Positions 1 to 8,995 are shown, counted from the stretch's first letter. The stretch is 64,000 bases of DNA from Porifericola rhodea (GCF_030506305.1 NZ_CP119421.1:3426501-3490500), one strand, 5' to 3'. Notes: generated by a model not told the origin, from the sequence alone. Translations and numbers: made by a program.

Positions 1-377
1 AGACACCTGAATTTAACCGCGGTATCTGGAGAGAGTTGGAAGAGCAAACCCGAGAGTGGGCGCTGGAAAATGGAAGCCTCTACGTAGTTAGCGGTCCGGT
101 TTTTGGCAAGCGATCCCGGAGGATAGGTAAAAACAGGGTGAGCGTGCCCCAAGCTTATTACAAGGTTTTACTGGATTATACAGAACCTGAAATAAAAGCC
201 ATCGCCTTTTTATTACCTAACAAAGGCACCACGAAAGATATGTTTCACTTTGCTGTACCTATAGACAGCGTGGAAAAAGTAACGCAGATAGATTTTTTCC
301 CGGCTTTGCCAGATCAGGAAGAAGATAGGCTGGAAAGAGGTGTGAGTGTAGCTGAGTGGATAGCTGACCCTAGCTAA
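1..377 (+). CDS. DNA/RNA non-specific endonuclease, C-terminal part
   Basis: The window opens inside this gene; the frame is open from base 3 to the TAA at 375-377. The visible 124 residues begin with an Asn-x-Gly-x-Trp stretch. The Asn (codon at 15), a Glu 8 residues later and an Arg 12 residues later have exactly the spacing of Asn119, Glu127 and Arg131 of the Serratia nuclease (ββα-metal family), so the Mg-binding half of the active site is present. The DRGH catalytic His must lie upstream, outside the window. Members are normally secreted or periplasmic sugar-nonspecific nucleases. A TTG at 36 could be misread as a start, but the conserved Asn lies before it, so the gene really begins upstream. 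The stop overlaps the next gene's ATG by one base (TAATG), which suggests translational coupling. Confidence 0.85.
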   Translation, partial: TPEFNRGIWRELEEQTREWALENGSLYVVSGPVFGKRSRRIGKNRVSVPQAYYKVLLDYTEPEIKAIAFLLPNKGTTKDMFHFAVPIDSVEKVTQIDFFPALPDQEEDRLERGVSVAEWIADPS

Positions 378-889
378 TGCGCACTATAGCTAGCACCATT
401 GGCATTTTGTATATTCTGGCTTTATGCTACTCGCTCTTTCCGAGCAGACGCCTAAACCGCCGTATTTTGGCTGATAAAATAGTAGTGCGCAAAGGCGCAC
501 GAAAATTAGAGTTATGGTCGGGTGGTAAGAAGGTGAAAACATACCGAATTGCTTTGGGGAAAAATCCAGTAGGAGCCAAGCAGTTTGAAGGTGATATGCG
601 AACGCCGGAAGGTATATACATTATAGACGGAAAAAATCCGAATAGTGCCTTTTATCTGAACCTGGGCATATCTTATCCTGATAATAAAGCAATGGCTCTG
701 GCAGAGGCAATGGGCAAAAAGCCTGGGAGCGCTATCAAGATACATGGTTTACGAAATGGGCTGGGGTGGCGAGGTCGTTTTCATCGTACCAAAGACTGGA
801 CAGCAGGGTGTATTGCAGTTACCAATATTGAAATGGAAGAGCTGTATAGGGCAGTGCCAGTAGGCACGCCCATACATATATACTCTTAA
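377..889 (+). CDS. L,D-transpeptidase (YkuD) family protein
   Basis: A 170-residue YkuD-fold protein. After an N-terminal hydrophobic segment (about residues 4-20, membrane anchor or uncleaved signal) the catalytic domain runs from about 33 to the end. The signature is visible: IHG at 122-124, an HRTKDW stretch, then TAGCIAV with the nucleophilic Cys145. Such enzymes form 3-3 peptidoglycan cross-links or attach proteins to the wall in the periplasm; many short versions have unknown substrates. The length suits the short YafK/ErfK-like members. The ATG overlaps the stop of the nuclease gene, so the two are probably one transcript. It ends tail to tail with the next gene, with stops overlapping by 4 bases. 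Confidence 0.88.
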   Translation: MRTIASTIGILYILALCYSLFPSRRLNRRILADKIVVRKGARKLELWSGGKKVKTYRIALGKNPVGAKQFEGDMRTPEGIYIIDGKNPNSAFYLNLGISYPDNKAMALAEAMGKKPGSAIKIHGLRNGLGWRGRFHRTKDWTAGCIAVTNIEMEELYRAVPVGTPIHIYS

Positions 890-2058
890 TTGTTTACCCG
901 GCTATTCCAGTAGATTTTTAAGTTTTTGGTGGCACGGCCGGCAGCAATAATATCCAGGTCACCATCCTGGTCAAGGTCAGCCACTTTAAGATCTTCGCAG
1001 GCCATACCATTGTCATCTATAAAATAGTGCATCCACGACTCACCGGTATCATCCATAGGTACAAAAATCTTAATACCTACTTTCCCTTTTTTGTTAGGTT
1101 CACGCCAGCCTACAATGATCTGGTCTTTGCCCATATCCAGCACATCTGCGGCTACCAAAGCATGCCCCTGCTTAAGATCATCATACAATACGGTTTTATT
1201 CTTAAAGTTTTTTCCGGTATAAAGCATAAGGTTGGTACCGTGCATGGGTTCAATCGTACTTACAAAAGCTTTGTTGCCTAATTGCCCTAGGCTAATTTCA
1301 CCAGCCCCCTCTTTCAGTTCTGCCAGCTCTTTGGTCTCCCAGTTTTGGGCATACTCATGCTTTTTTATTCCTTCTTTACCCACGACCCAGAGTGAGGCAG
1401 GTATTTCCGAACGATCAACAGTAAAGTTATGGGTCATGTGCATACTGCTATCAATCAGGTGCATCGCCCATTCATCTTCGGGGTTTTGGGGCATTTGGTA
1501 GGCATAAACTTTTACCCCAGCACCTTTACCACCTTTATTGCCCCGACCATGTAACGGTAATACTATGAGTTGATAATCATTTTTCGCAGTCTGTACCCAT
1601 TGCATACGGTGTACAGTAGGTTCGTGAGGTAGCTTTACTGGCTTCCATTTGTCTTCCGGGTTTTCGGGGCGCATCAGGTAGTGTACTGATCCAGATGCTT
1701 TGGTATCTGTAGTTTCTCCAGGATTCCACTGAGCTCCTACTGCTATCTCTACTTTTCCATCCTGGTTAATATCTTCAACCGCCAGGCAGACATTGTCTCT
1801 GTCTGTTAGGTTATCGGCAATCACAAATTTTTCCCAATCACCGTTACGATACCATACAAACTGTTTTTGGTCTGCTAAAATGATGTCATCAGAGCCATCT
1901 CCATCTACATCTCCTATGGCTAATCCGTAGCCAATATCTATGTCATCTATGCTTTCTTCTACGAAGGGTGAAGACAGTACTTGTGCAGAAAGAGAAGAAA
2001 ATGTAAAAATTGTAAGTGAAATTGAAGTTAGGTAGTTGTATAGGATATTCATAATCAA
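886..2058 (-). CDS. Secreted FG-GAP/VCBS repeat protein
   Basis: A 390-residue protein with a Sec signal peptide (hydrophobic stretch to about residue 24, likely cut after the Ala before Gln26). It contains calcium-binding FG-GAP/VCBS-type repeats: acidic loops of DxDxDG type at 50-58, a related DINQDG loop at 96-104 and a last DLDQDGDLD loop at 361-369. This predicts a seven-bladed β-propeller on the cell surface or in the periplasm. Such proteins are abundant in Bacteroidota and Planctomycetota, often near sugar or PVC-haem genes; a 1050-residue PVC-type protein follows at 2623. No catalytic motif was recognised and the ligand is unknown. A second Met codon two residues in is an equally possible start. 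Confidence 0.8.
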   Translation of the reverse strand: MIMNILYNYLTSISLTIFTFSSLSAQVLSSPFVEESIDDIDIGYGLAIGDVDGDGSDDIILADQKQFVWYRNGDWEKFVIADNLTDRDNVCLAVEDINQDGKVEIAVGAQWNPGETTDTKASGSVHYLMRPENPEDKWKPVKLPHEPTVHRMQWVQTAKNDYQLIVLPLHGRGNKGGKGAGVKVYAYQMPQNPEDEWAMHLIDSSMHMTHNFTVDRSEIPASLWVVGKEGIKKHEYAQNWETKELAELKEGAGEISLGQLGNKAFVSTIEPMHGTNLMLYTGKNFKNKTVLYDDLKQGHALVAADVLDMGKDQIIVGWREPNKKGKVGIKIFVPMDDTGESWMHYFIDDNGMACEDLKVADLDQDGDLDIIAAGRATKNLKIYWNSRVNN

Positions 2059-2214
2059 AGAATTATATAATTTTTACGAGATCAATCTGGCGCTATTGCT
2101 AGTCAAAACTCCGAATCCGGCGCTACTGATTTCATCCTTGCCAATGTAGGCTCTACAGGTTTCAGGTAGCAATAATATGCCATTTTGTAACTTTTACTAT
2201 TACCTCACGCTTGC

Positions 2215-2245
2215 TTGAATGCTTGAGCTGCAAGTGCTAATATTA
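2215..2245 (+). promoter_or_regulatory. Candidate Bacteroidota promoter for the acidic small protein
   Basis: TTG at 2215-2217, then 20 bases, then TAATATTA at 2238-2245, close to the Bacteroidota pattern TTTG-N19-21-TAnnTTTG. It would give a leader of about 40 bases before the ATG at 2292. Confidence 0.35.
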
Positions 2246-2291
2246 TTATGACAATTAAAAGTCATTATTTCTAAACCATAAAGTATTTAAC

Positions 2292-2480
2292 ATGAAAACT
2301 TCTACCCATTTTGACATTGATAACTTTGATCTAGACGCTTTAAACGACAATGATCATGATTTTGAGACGCAAAACGATGATCTTTTGTTTGAACAATTAG
2401 AACATGTAGCTTTTGAAGATACCGATTTCTACGTACAGGATGATGCTGAAGAAGAAGATAATTTTGACGGAGTATTCTGA
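2292..2480 (+). CDS. Small, extremely acidic hypothetical protein
   Basis: A 62-residue open frame with 15 Asp and 7 Glu (22 acidic residues), a single Lys and no Arg or Cys, so its isoelectric point must be very low. Aromatic residues, mostly Phe, are spread evenly between the acidic clusters. It has no signal peptide or transmembrane segment. It stands alone: a promoter-like motif lies upstream and a strong Rho-independent terminator follows 25 bases after the stop, which supports a real single-gene transcript. Family not recognised. Possibilities are a nucleic-acid mimic, a partner of a basic protein or a peptide precursor with an acidic leader; none can be chosen from sequence. Confidence 0.6.
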   Translation: MKTSTHFDIDNFDLDALNDNDHDFETQNDDLLFEQLEHVAFEDTDFYVQDDAEEEDNFDGVF

Positions 2481-2504
2481 GTAGGCAAAGCTTTCATACT
2501 TGAC

Positions 2505-2551
2505 AGCCGGTAGTGCTAAGGTTTATAACCCATGTGCTACCGGCTTTTTTG
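2505..2551 (+). terminator. Rho-independent terminator after the acidic small gene
   Basis: Nine-base stem AGCCGGTAG (2505-2513) with CTACCGGCT (2537-2545), followed by a run of T. Confidence 0.8.
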
Positions 2552-2622
2552 TTACCTATCCCCCGGTATTTCTCTGCGTTTTGTTATCTTGAATTCTAAC
2601 AACCTAATACTTTAAACTACTC

Positions 2623-5600
2623 ATGCGTATGAAACTGTACCAGGCAGCAGGCCTAAAAAAGGGCATGCTAAGATGCTTTTTAGGTGGCTATATTACCGCT
2701 TTACTCTGTTTGAGTGCCTGTGGTAACGGAACGGAAGAAAATGTGGCTGTAGACTATGATGCCCTTAGCGATGAAGAAAAAAGGTCAGCTACTTATGCTT
2801 TGGCAGGCCTGGAAGTTGCCGATGACCTTCAGGCTACTCTTTTTGCTTCTGAACCTATGATGATCAACCCTACCAATATGGATATTGACGCCAGGGGTAG
2901 GGTATGGGTCTGTGAAGGTTACAACTATCGTCCACGTCTTAATCCTAACAATCCTACCAAAGAAGAGGGTGACCGTATCCTGATTCTGGAAGATACCGAT
3001 GGCGATGGCAAAGCAGACAATAGCAAGGTCTTTTATCAGGGAAATGATGTAAATGCTGCTCTGGGCATCTGGGTGATGGGTAATAAGGCTATCGTATCCT
3101 GTAGCCCTCATGTTTTGCTGCTAAGCGATACAGATGGTGATGATAAAGCCGACCAAAAAGAAATACTTTTTAGTGGTCTGGAAGGCGAGCAGCATGACCA
3201 TGCCATACATGCCTTCGTATTTGGTCCCGACGGTAAACTCTACTTCAATTTTGGAAACGCTGGCTCCCAACTGTTAGATAAAAATGGTAATCCGGTAAAA
3301 GAGCAGAGCGGCATTGCAGTAAGCGCAGAAGGTAAACCTTATCGTGAAGGTATGGTATTTCGTTGCGATCCTGATGGCAGTAATGTAGAAGTGCTGGGCC
3401 ATAATTTCCGTAACAATTACGAAGTAGCAGTAGATGCTTTTGGTACCTTGTGGCAATCAGACAACGATGATGATGGTAACAAAGGTGTGCGTATTAATTA
3501 TGTGATGGAATATGGTAACTATGGCTATAAAGATGAAATGACAGGCGAAAACTGGCGCACTTACCGTACAGGTATGCATGATGATATTCCTCTGCGCCAT
3601 TGGCACCTGAATGACCCGGGCGTAGTGCCCAATGTGCTACAGACTGGGGCGGGCTCACCTACAGGAATTCTGGTATATGAAGGAGAACTCTTACCCGAGC
3701 GTTTCCATAACCAGATGATTCATTCTGATGCCGGGCCAAATGTGGTGAGGGCCTATCCGGTAGAGAAAAATGGAGCGGGTTATACTGCCCAGATAGATAA
3801 CATCATCAAGGGTAAAGATCAGTGGTTTCGCCCTTCCGATGTGTGTGTGGCTCCCGATGGGTCACTCTTTGTGGCAGACTGGTATGATCCCGGCGTAGGA
3901 GGCCACCAGATGGGAGATATGGATAAAGGACGCATTTACCGTATTACACCCAAAGCAGAAAGCAAAGGTTTCTTTCAAAAGCTATTAGGTAGCAAAGAGA
4001 AAGCCTATCAACCTGATGTACTGGATATTTCTACACCAGAAAAGGCAGTAGAGGCACTAAAGAACCCCAATCTTTCTCGCCGTTATCTGGCCTGGCAGCA
4101 GTTGCATGATTGGGGGCTAAAAGCAGAAGAAGCTCTTAAAATAATGGCCGAATCTGAGAATGAGCGCTATCGCGCACGTGCGTTATGGCTGTTGTCCAAG
4201 CTGCCCGAGAAGGGCTTGGGATATGTAGAAGAGGCTTTGCAAGACGACAAGCCTGACATCAGAATAGCAGGCATACGAATGGCTCGTCAGCTCAATATAG
4301 ATATTTTGCCTGTGCTACAACAAATGGTGAATGACGAAGCCGTATCTGTACGTAGAGAGCTTGCTTTGGCTCTTCGCTATCAAAACTCCAAAAAAGCAGA
4401 TGAACTGTGGGCACAACTAGCTATAAAGCATGATGGTAAAGACCGTTGGTATCTGGAAGCCTTAGGTATAGGGGGCGATTTGTATGCGGAGCAGCGCTTT
4501 GCTGCCTGGCTAGAGAAGGTAGGGGAGGACTGGAACTCCGCAGCCGGTAAAGATATTATCTGGAGAATGCGCAGCCCGGAAACTATTGAATTTCTGGCAG
4601 AACTAATCAACAGTTCAGAGTCTAACACCTATACCGATCGCCTCCGTTATTTTAGGGCTTTTGATTTTCATATAGCCCTCAAAAAAGAAGAAGTGTTGGC
4701 CAGGCTGGCTGTACAGGAGCATCCCAATCAGCAAGAGATCAGTATGCTGGCTCTCAGCCATATTGCTACGGAAACAGTTAAAAGCTCTCCGCGATTGAAC
4801 AAGGCCCTTCGCCAGTCTTTATCCAGTATAGAGGGTTCGCAGGAGTATGTTGAGCTTATCCGTCGCTACGAGCTGAAAGATTATAATGATAGACTACTGG
4901 CTTTGGCAATAGACAAGGCAGAAGATAATATAGGGGCAGAGTCAGCGAAGCTATTGCTAAATTTAGGCGGCGAACAGGCAATAGCCAGCCTCTTACAAAA
5001 AGGAAATACAAGAGAGAAACAGTCTGTAATTAGTGTGCTCAAAAGAGTTAACAATTCTGAAGCTCACAGCATCCTTCTGGGTGTTATTCGTGGCGCTGAG
5101 CAACCTCTGAGCGTTAGAGAAGAGGCTGTTATGGCATTTGCAGGAAGTTGGGGCGGTGAGGAAAGACTTTTGGATGCCCTCAAAAGTGGAGATATACACG
5201 CAGAGCTGGACTCTGTTACCGCTTTGGTACTCTCACGTTCGGCGCGCAGACATATTTATGAAGAGGCCGCAGCCCTGCTAGACCTTCCCGGCGCTAGTTC
5301 GGAGGGTGAACTCCCCCCAATCAAAGAGCTGGTAGCTATGGGAGGCGATGCTTCTTCCGGAGCGGCAGTGTTTGCCCGTGCCTGTCAGAACTGCCATGTA
5401 GTTAAAGGGCAGGGAGTAGATTATGGTCCGGCCCTTTCTGAGATAGGAGATAAGTTACCAAAAGACGCGCTTTACAAATCTATACTCAACCCTAGTGAAG
5501 GTATTAGTTTTGGGTACGAAGGCTATGTGCTTAAGCTGAACGATGGTAGTACCGTTAGTGGCTATATCCTCAGTAAGTCTGAAGATGAGTTGCAGTTACG

Positions 5601-5775
5601 AATGTACGGAGGGCTTACCAATTCCTACAAAATGGAACAGATAGCTTCTATTGAAGAAATGGAGCAATCTCTAATGTTTGACAATCTGGAGCGTGCCATG
5701 AGCCAGCAGGAACTGGTAGACCTGGTAGAGTACCTTAGCAGCCTGAAAGCCAATACCACCGCAAGTACAAAATAA
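2623..5775 (+). CDS. PVC-type haem-binding lipoprotein with HEAT repeats and cytochrome c domain
   Basis: A 1050-residue lipoprotein: lipobox LSAC with Cys33, then a six-bladed NHL/glucose-dehydrogenase-like propeller of the 'membrane-bound dehydrogenase' PVC type (about 55-450; DxDxDGKAD calcium loops near 126 and 170), a HEAT-repeat-like helical region (about 480-870), and a C-terminal cytochrome c domain with the haem motif C921-x-x-C924-H925. The family is common in Planctomycetota, Verrucomicrobiota and Cytophagales and is thought to oxidise sugars or alcohols outside the inner membrane and pass electrons to the bound haem; the substrate is unknown. An in-frame Met two codons downstream is an alternative start. 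It appears to be monocistronic, with a terminator 24 bases after the stop. Confidence 0.88.
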   Translation: MRMKLYQAAGLKKGMLRCFLGGYITALLCLSACGNGTEENVAVDYDALSDEEKRSATYALAGLEVADDLQATLFASEPMMINPTNMDIDARGRVWVCEGYNYRPRLNPNNPTKEEGDRILILEDTDGDGKADNSKVFYQGNDVNAALGIWVMGNKAIVSCSPHVLLLSDTDGDDKADQKEILFSGLEGEQHDHAIHAFVFGPDGKLYFNFGNAGSQLLDKNGNPVKEQSGIAVSAEGKPYREGMVFRCDPDGSNVEVLGHNFRNNYEVAVDAFGTLWQSDNDDDGNKGVRINYVMEYGNYGYKDEMTGENWRTYRTGMHDDIPLRHWHLNDPGVVPNVLQTGAGSPTGILVYEGELLPERFHNQMIHSDAGPNVVRAYPVEKNGAGYTAQIDNIIKGKDQWFRPSDVCVAPDGSLFVADWYDPGVGGHQMGDMDKGRIYRITPKAESKGFFQKLLGSKEKAYQPDVLDISTPEKAVEALKNPNLSRRYLAWQQLHDWGLKAEEALKIMAESENERYRARALWLLSKLPEKGLGYVEEALQDDKPDIRIAGIRMARQLNIDILPVLQQMVNDEAVSVRRELALALRYQNSKKADELWAQLAIKHDGKDRWYLEALGIGGDLYAEQRFAAWLEKVGEDWNSAAGKDIIWRMRSPETIEFLAELINSSESNTYTDRLRYFRAFDFHIALKKEEVLARLAVQEHPNQQEISMLALSHIATETVKSSPRLNKALRQSLSSIEGSQEYVELIRRYELKDYNDRLLALAIDKAEDNIGAESAKLLLNLGGEQAIASLLQKGNTREKQSVISVLKRVNNSEAHSILLGVIRGAEQPLSVREEAVMAFAGSWGGEERLLDALKSGDIHAELDSVTALVLSRSARRHIYEEAAALLDLPGASSEGELPPIKELVAMGGDASSGAAVFARACQNCHVVKGQGVDYGPALSEIGDKLPKDALYKSILNPSEGISFGYEGYVLKLNDGSTVSGYILSKSEDELQLRMYGGLTNSYKMEQIASIEEMEQSLMFDNLERAMSQQELVDLVEYLSSLKANTTASTK

Positions 5776-5798
5776 AACCAAACTACTGACTGATACTT

Positions 5799-5834
5799 AA
5801 TCCTCTTGCCGGTATTGCTGGCAGAGGATTTTTT
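5799..5834 (+). terminator. Terminator after the PVC-type haem protein gene
   Basis: Stem AATCCTCTTGCC (5799-5810) with GGCAGAGGATT (5820-5830), one bulged base, followed by T residues to 5834. Confidence 0.8.
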
Positions 5835-5882
5835 ATGAGCCTTACTTAAAAGCGCACTTACCCATAAAGACAGAATATTCTT

Positions 5883-5890
5883 TACCTTTG
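5883..5890 (+). promoter_or_regulatory. -7 box TACCTTTG upstream of the DUF3124 gene
   Basis: A perfect match to the Bacteroidota -7 consensus TAnnTTTG, 21 bases before the ATG at 5912. The -33 element is weak (TTAC near 5858). Confidence 0.4.
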
Positions 5891-5911
5891 AAGGGAACAA
5901 GTAACTAAGGT

Positions 5912-6448
5912 ATGCTAGTACGGATTTTTCAAACATTCTTAGTATGTATGGCTATAGCCTGTACATCTGGAGAGGAGCAAGGCAGAGAAAAAACACAGCT
6001 TCCTGAGCAGCGTCATCAGTATGTGGATATAGATGCAAACGCCTTACCCTTTCATCAGAAGGTATATGTCCCGATCTACTCAGAAATATATCATAGTAGC
6101 GGCGACCGACGCTTTCTGTTGACAGCGACACTAAGTGTAAGAAATATTAGTATGTGTGATTCACTTTATGTAAGCGGTGTAGATTATTACGACTCTTATG
6201 GACAAAAAAAACGTACTTACCTTGAGCAGACTATTCTATTAGGTCCGCTGGCTTCAGTTGAATTTGTGATAGAAGATAAAGAAGACGAAGGTGGGGCAGG
6301 CGCTAACTTTATCGTAGACTGGGCTGCCCGTAAAGACAATCTAAGGCCTATAATACAGGCGGTTATGATTGGTACTTCCTCTCAGCAAGGTATCTCTTTT
6401 ACCACAGAAGGCGTACGAATGGACAGTAGTAGCTATGCCCCTTTCTAG
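5912..6448 (+). CDS. DUF3124 family lipoprotein
   Basis: A 178-residue protein with a short hydrophobic leader and a lipobox-like AIAC giving lipid-modified Cys17. The body matches the DUF3124 type: an 'YVPIYSEIYH' start, a 'LTATLSVRNIS' strand and a conserved VDYYDSYG stretch near the middle, ending with an immunoglobulin-like β fold (inferred). Function is not known for the family. The gene is preceded by its own -7 box and converges on the antiporter gene, with which it shares 4 bases at the stops (6445-6448); no separate terminator fits between them. Confidence 0.8.
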   Translation: MLVRIFQTFLVCMAIACTSGEEQGREKTQLPEQRHQYVDIDANALPFHQKVYVPIYSEIYHSSGDRRFLLTATLSVRNISMCDSLYVSGVDYYDSYGQKKRTYLEQTILLGPLASVEFVIEDKEDEGGAGANFIVDWAARKDNLRPIIQAVMIGTSSQQGISFTTEGVRMDSSSYAPF

Positions 6449-7638
6449 ACGCTGTTCTGATTACAGCGGGTCAGCTGCGCAAACTGCCTTACAGTAGTTC
6501 CCTGTACAAGAATAGAGGTAATCACTATAATGAATGAGATATTGAAAATCTCTTCGGCTACCGGTACCTGATCTACTAAAGGTACTAAAGCAAAAACAAT
6601 AGGCGTAGCCCCCCTGAGCCCTACCCATGATAAAAATGTCTTTAGTCGCCAGTTCATATCTTTAAATAGTGACATGGAAACAAACACTCCTGTAGGGCGG
6701 GCCAGCACAATAAGTACGAGAGAAAGCAAGAGTCCTTCCCAGAATACATTCATAATTTCAGAAAGGTAAACCTGCAAACCCAGGATCAGGAAAAGGGTAG
6801 TTTCCATTAGCCAGGACACTCCTTCAAAAAAGAAAATGCTAATGGGCTTGTTTTTCCAGAAAGACTGGCTAATAAGTAGCCCTGCTACATATACTGAGAG
6901 AAAGGGGCTTCCGCCCAGTAGTGAGTTGATGGAATAAAGCAATAGAATAAGCGATACCAGAAGTACAGGCGTTTGTCCTTTCTTCAGTTTACTTTTGTAA
7001 ACCATAAAGTTAGCCAGTCTGCCACCCAGAATCCCCGTAAGTAATCCGACCGACATGGAGAGAATAAAGCTCATACCTAACTGTAAAATTCCGGCTTCAG
7101 GTTGTACCAGCAAATAAGAAAAGCTGATCGTCAGGAAATAAGCCATAGGGTCATTTGTGCCAGATTCAAGCTCTAAAATTTCCCCTAAATTGCACTTAAG
7201 CTTAAGCCCTGTACTTTCCAGTATAGAGAACACGGCGGCTGCATCTGTTGAGGATACAATGGCACCCAGAAGTAAAGCTGCCAGAAAGGGCCAGTCAAAA
7301 AGAAGGTAAACCACCAGGCCCATAACCAGACTTGTACATAGAACACCAATACTGGCCAGAGAAAGTCCTTTTCCAACTACTGGCCTCAGGCCTTTCCAGT
7401 TGGAGTTAAATCCTCCGGAAAAAATAATAAAACAGAGTGCTACCTCACTGATGTGAAGCGTAGTCTCAGGAAAATCGTAATTAAAATCGTATACACCTCC
7501 GTTACCCAGAACTATACCTATACACAAGGTAGCCAGCAGTGAAGACACACCGAGGCGGGCGGCGAAACGACTGGCCAGAATGCTGAGCAGTATTAATATA
7601 CTGGCTAGGAGGAGAATATATCGGTAGTCAAGATTCAT
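6445..7638 (-). CDS. Cation:proton antiporter, NhaP2-like (CPA1), lacking the cytoplasmic tail
   Basis: A 397-residue protein with about 12 transmembrane segments. CPA1 motifs are clear: SSTDAAAVF at 130-137, ESGTNDPMA at 158-166 with the ion-coordinating Asn162-Asp163 pair, and a GLRGATPI motif late in the membrane domain. These closely fit the K+/H+ antiporter NhaP2 group, which exchanges potassium or sodium for protons at the inner membrane. The E. coli-type protein is about 575 residues with TrkA-C and CorC-like regulatory domains after the membrane part; here the chain stops about 15 residues after the last helix, so those domains are absent. The reading frame is intact, so this is a short form rather than a damaged gene, unless the tail is encoded elsewhere. 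Confidence 0.85.
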   Translation of the reverse strand: MNLDYRYILLLASILILLSILASRFAARLGVSSLLATLCIGIVLGNGGVYDFNYDFPETTLHISEVALCFIIFSGGFNSNWKGLRPVVGKGLSLASIGVLCTSLVMGLVVYLLFDWPFLAALLLGAIVSSTDAAAVFSILESTGLKLKCNLGEILELESGTNDPMAYFLTISFSYLLVQPEAGILQLGMSFILSMSVGLLTGILGGRLANFMVYKSKLKKGQTPVLLVSLILLLYSINSLLGGSPFLSVYVAGLLISQSFWKNKPISIFFFEGVSWLMETTLFLILGLQVYLSEIMNVFWEGLLLSLVLIVLARPTGVFVSMSLFKDMNWRLKTFLSWVGLRGATPIVFALVPLVDQVPVAEEIFNISFIIVITSILVQGTTVRQFAQLTRCNQNSV

Positions 7639-7795
7639 AGTTCAAAAAAATAGCAATGGCAACAGACAAACCTAATACATCAGGTTCAAAATACAACGGG
7701 CAGACCAGCAACGAAGTTAATAGAAATGCATCATTATGAGCGTTCTGCTCTTTTTAAATTAGGGAAAGTAGTACCTTCATGGAGTTGACAAACTA

Positions 7796-8353
7796 ATGAC
7801 GAGATATACTATGGGAAAAAAAATGGATCAGATTACTCCTGAGTTGCAGAGCTTTATTAAGGAGCAGAAAATATTTTTTGTCGCTACCGCCATGGCAGAA
7901 GGTAAGGTCAATCTTTCTCCAAAAGGGATGGATACATTTAGAGTACTGAGCCCCAAACGAGTGATGTGGCTAAACCTGACAGGCAGTGGCAACGAGACTG
8001 CTACCCATCTGAAGTTTAGCAATCGTATTACTGTAATGTTTTGTGCGTTTGAGGGCAAACCGCTAATACTTAGGCTTTATGGTACCGCCCGGGTTTACCA
8101 TAATTACAATAAGGAGTGGAGCCAGTATGCCTCTCTTTTTCCTGAATATGCCGGAAGTAGACAAATTATTGATATTGAAATAGACTTGGTACAAAGCTCT
8201 TGCGGTATGGCAGTACCTTTTATGGACTACCAGGGTGAAAGAGAAGCGCTCAGAGTGTGGGCAGACAAAAAGGGCAATGCAAAAATTAACGACTATTGGA
8301 AGGAGAAAAATACCGAAAGTTTGGATGGCTACCCAAGTGGAATATTTGAATAA
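7796..8353 (+). CDS. Pyridoxamine 5'-phosphate oxidase family protein
   Basis: A 185-residue protein of the FMN-binding split-barrel (PNPOx-like) class. The N-terminal half shows the typical 'FFVATAMAEGKVNLSPKGMDTFRVL' type pattern, broken here as FVATA...VNLSPKG, followed by an 'NRITVMFCAF' strand and 'LRLYGTARV', all common to the small putative PNPOx proteins. These bind FMN or F420 in the cytoplasm; true PNP oxidase activity is unproven for this subgroup. A GGAG-like sequence lies about 11 bases before the ATG at 7796, which supports this start over the internal Met five codons later. It stands alone between divergent and unrelated genes. Confidence 0.8.
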   Translation: MTRYTMGKKMDQITPELQSFIKEQKIFFVATAMAEGKVNLSPKGMDTFRVLSPKRVMWLNLTGSGNETATHLKFSNRITVMFCAFEGKPLILRLYGTARVYHNYNKEWSQYASLFPEYAGSRQIIDIEIDLVQSSCGMAVPFMDYQGEREALRVWADKKGNAKINDYWKEKNTESLDGYPSGIFE

Positions 8354-8602
8354 ACATCATTGAATGATTATCAGGGAATACTGCCTGTTTAAATAACGTG
8401 TAATTGTAGAATAAAACCTCAGATTGAGCAGTATTTATTGCATTAGTACACACCTGATTATAAAAAGAATGACCTTTGTTTTTTATGGTAATTGATTGGT
8501 ATTCATATAGTTAAATGTGTTTTTTGGTTCCTGGCATGTTTATTCCAAAAGGGTTCAATGTATTTCAAATACAAATTTTTTTGAATCTAAAATTTTGAAG
8601 AT

Positions 8603-8920
8603 ATGAAACGTAGAATAATTGCAGCAGCAGCTTTGGCCACTTTTTCATTTGCCACAATTGGAGCTAACGCACTTCCGCTTATGGAAAGCAATAACGATAA
8701 AATAGAAGTAGTCGCTAAGGCAGACCGTGAAGAGATTAAATACGAAGAACTCCCTGAGGATGTAAAGACTGCATTTGAGGAGTCGCAGTACGGAGAGTGG
8801 GATGTATCTAAGGTATATAAAGTAGATGTAGATTCGCAAACTCAGTACGAGCTAACGATTACAGATGGTTCTCAGTCGGGCATTTTAGCCTTTGACGAGA
8901 GCGGTAATATGGTACAATAG
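8603..8920 (+). CDS. Small secreted protein, PepSY-like
   Basis: A 105-residue protein with a clear Sec signal peptide (MKRR then a hydrophobic core to about residue 24). The mature part has 'LPEDVKTAFEES' followed by a Trp-containing strand and 'YELTITDG', then 'GILAFDESGNMV'. This alternation of one helix and paired strands resembles the PepSY-like periplasmic proteins common in Bacteroidota, which are of unknown role and often bind or inhibit partners. It is transcribed alone, with a strong terminator 42 bases after the stop. Confidence 0.7.
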   Translation: MKRRIIAAAALATFSFATIGANALPLMESNNDKIEVVAKADREEIKYEELPEDVKTAFEESQYGEWDVSKVYKVDVDSQTQYELTITDGSQSGILAFDESGNMVQ

Positions 8921-8962
8921 GTTTAACATATAGGTTTTCATGAGTCTTTAGGCTCGTTGAAT

Positions 8963-8995
8963 AAAGCTGCTTCCCTTGGGAGCAGCTTTTTCGTT
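8963..8995 (+). terminator. Terminator after the PepSY-like gene
   Basis: AAAGCTGCTTCCC pairs with GGGAGCAGCTTT across a TT loop with one bulged T, then TTTTCGTTTT. Confidence 0.85.

Noticed and set aside
2083-2140. Repeated GGCGCTATTG / GGCGCTACTG words upstream of the acidic gene
   Set aside because: Only two short imperfect copies with no regular spacing or palindrome; likely chance.
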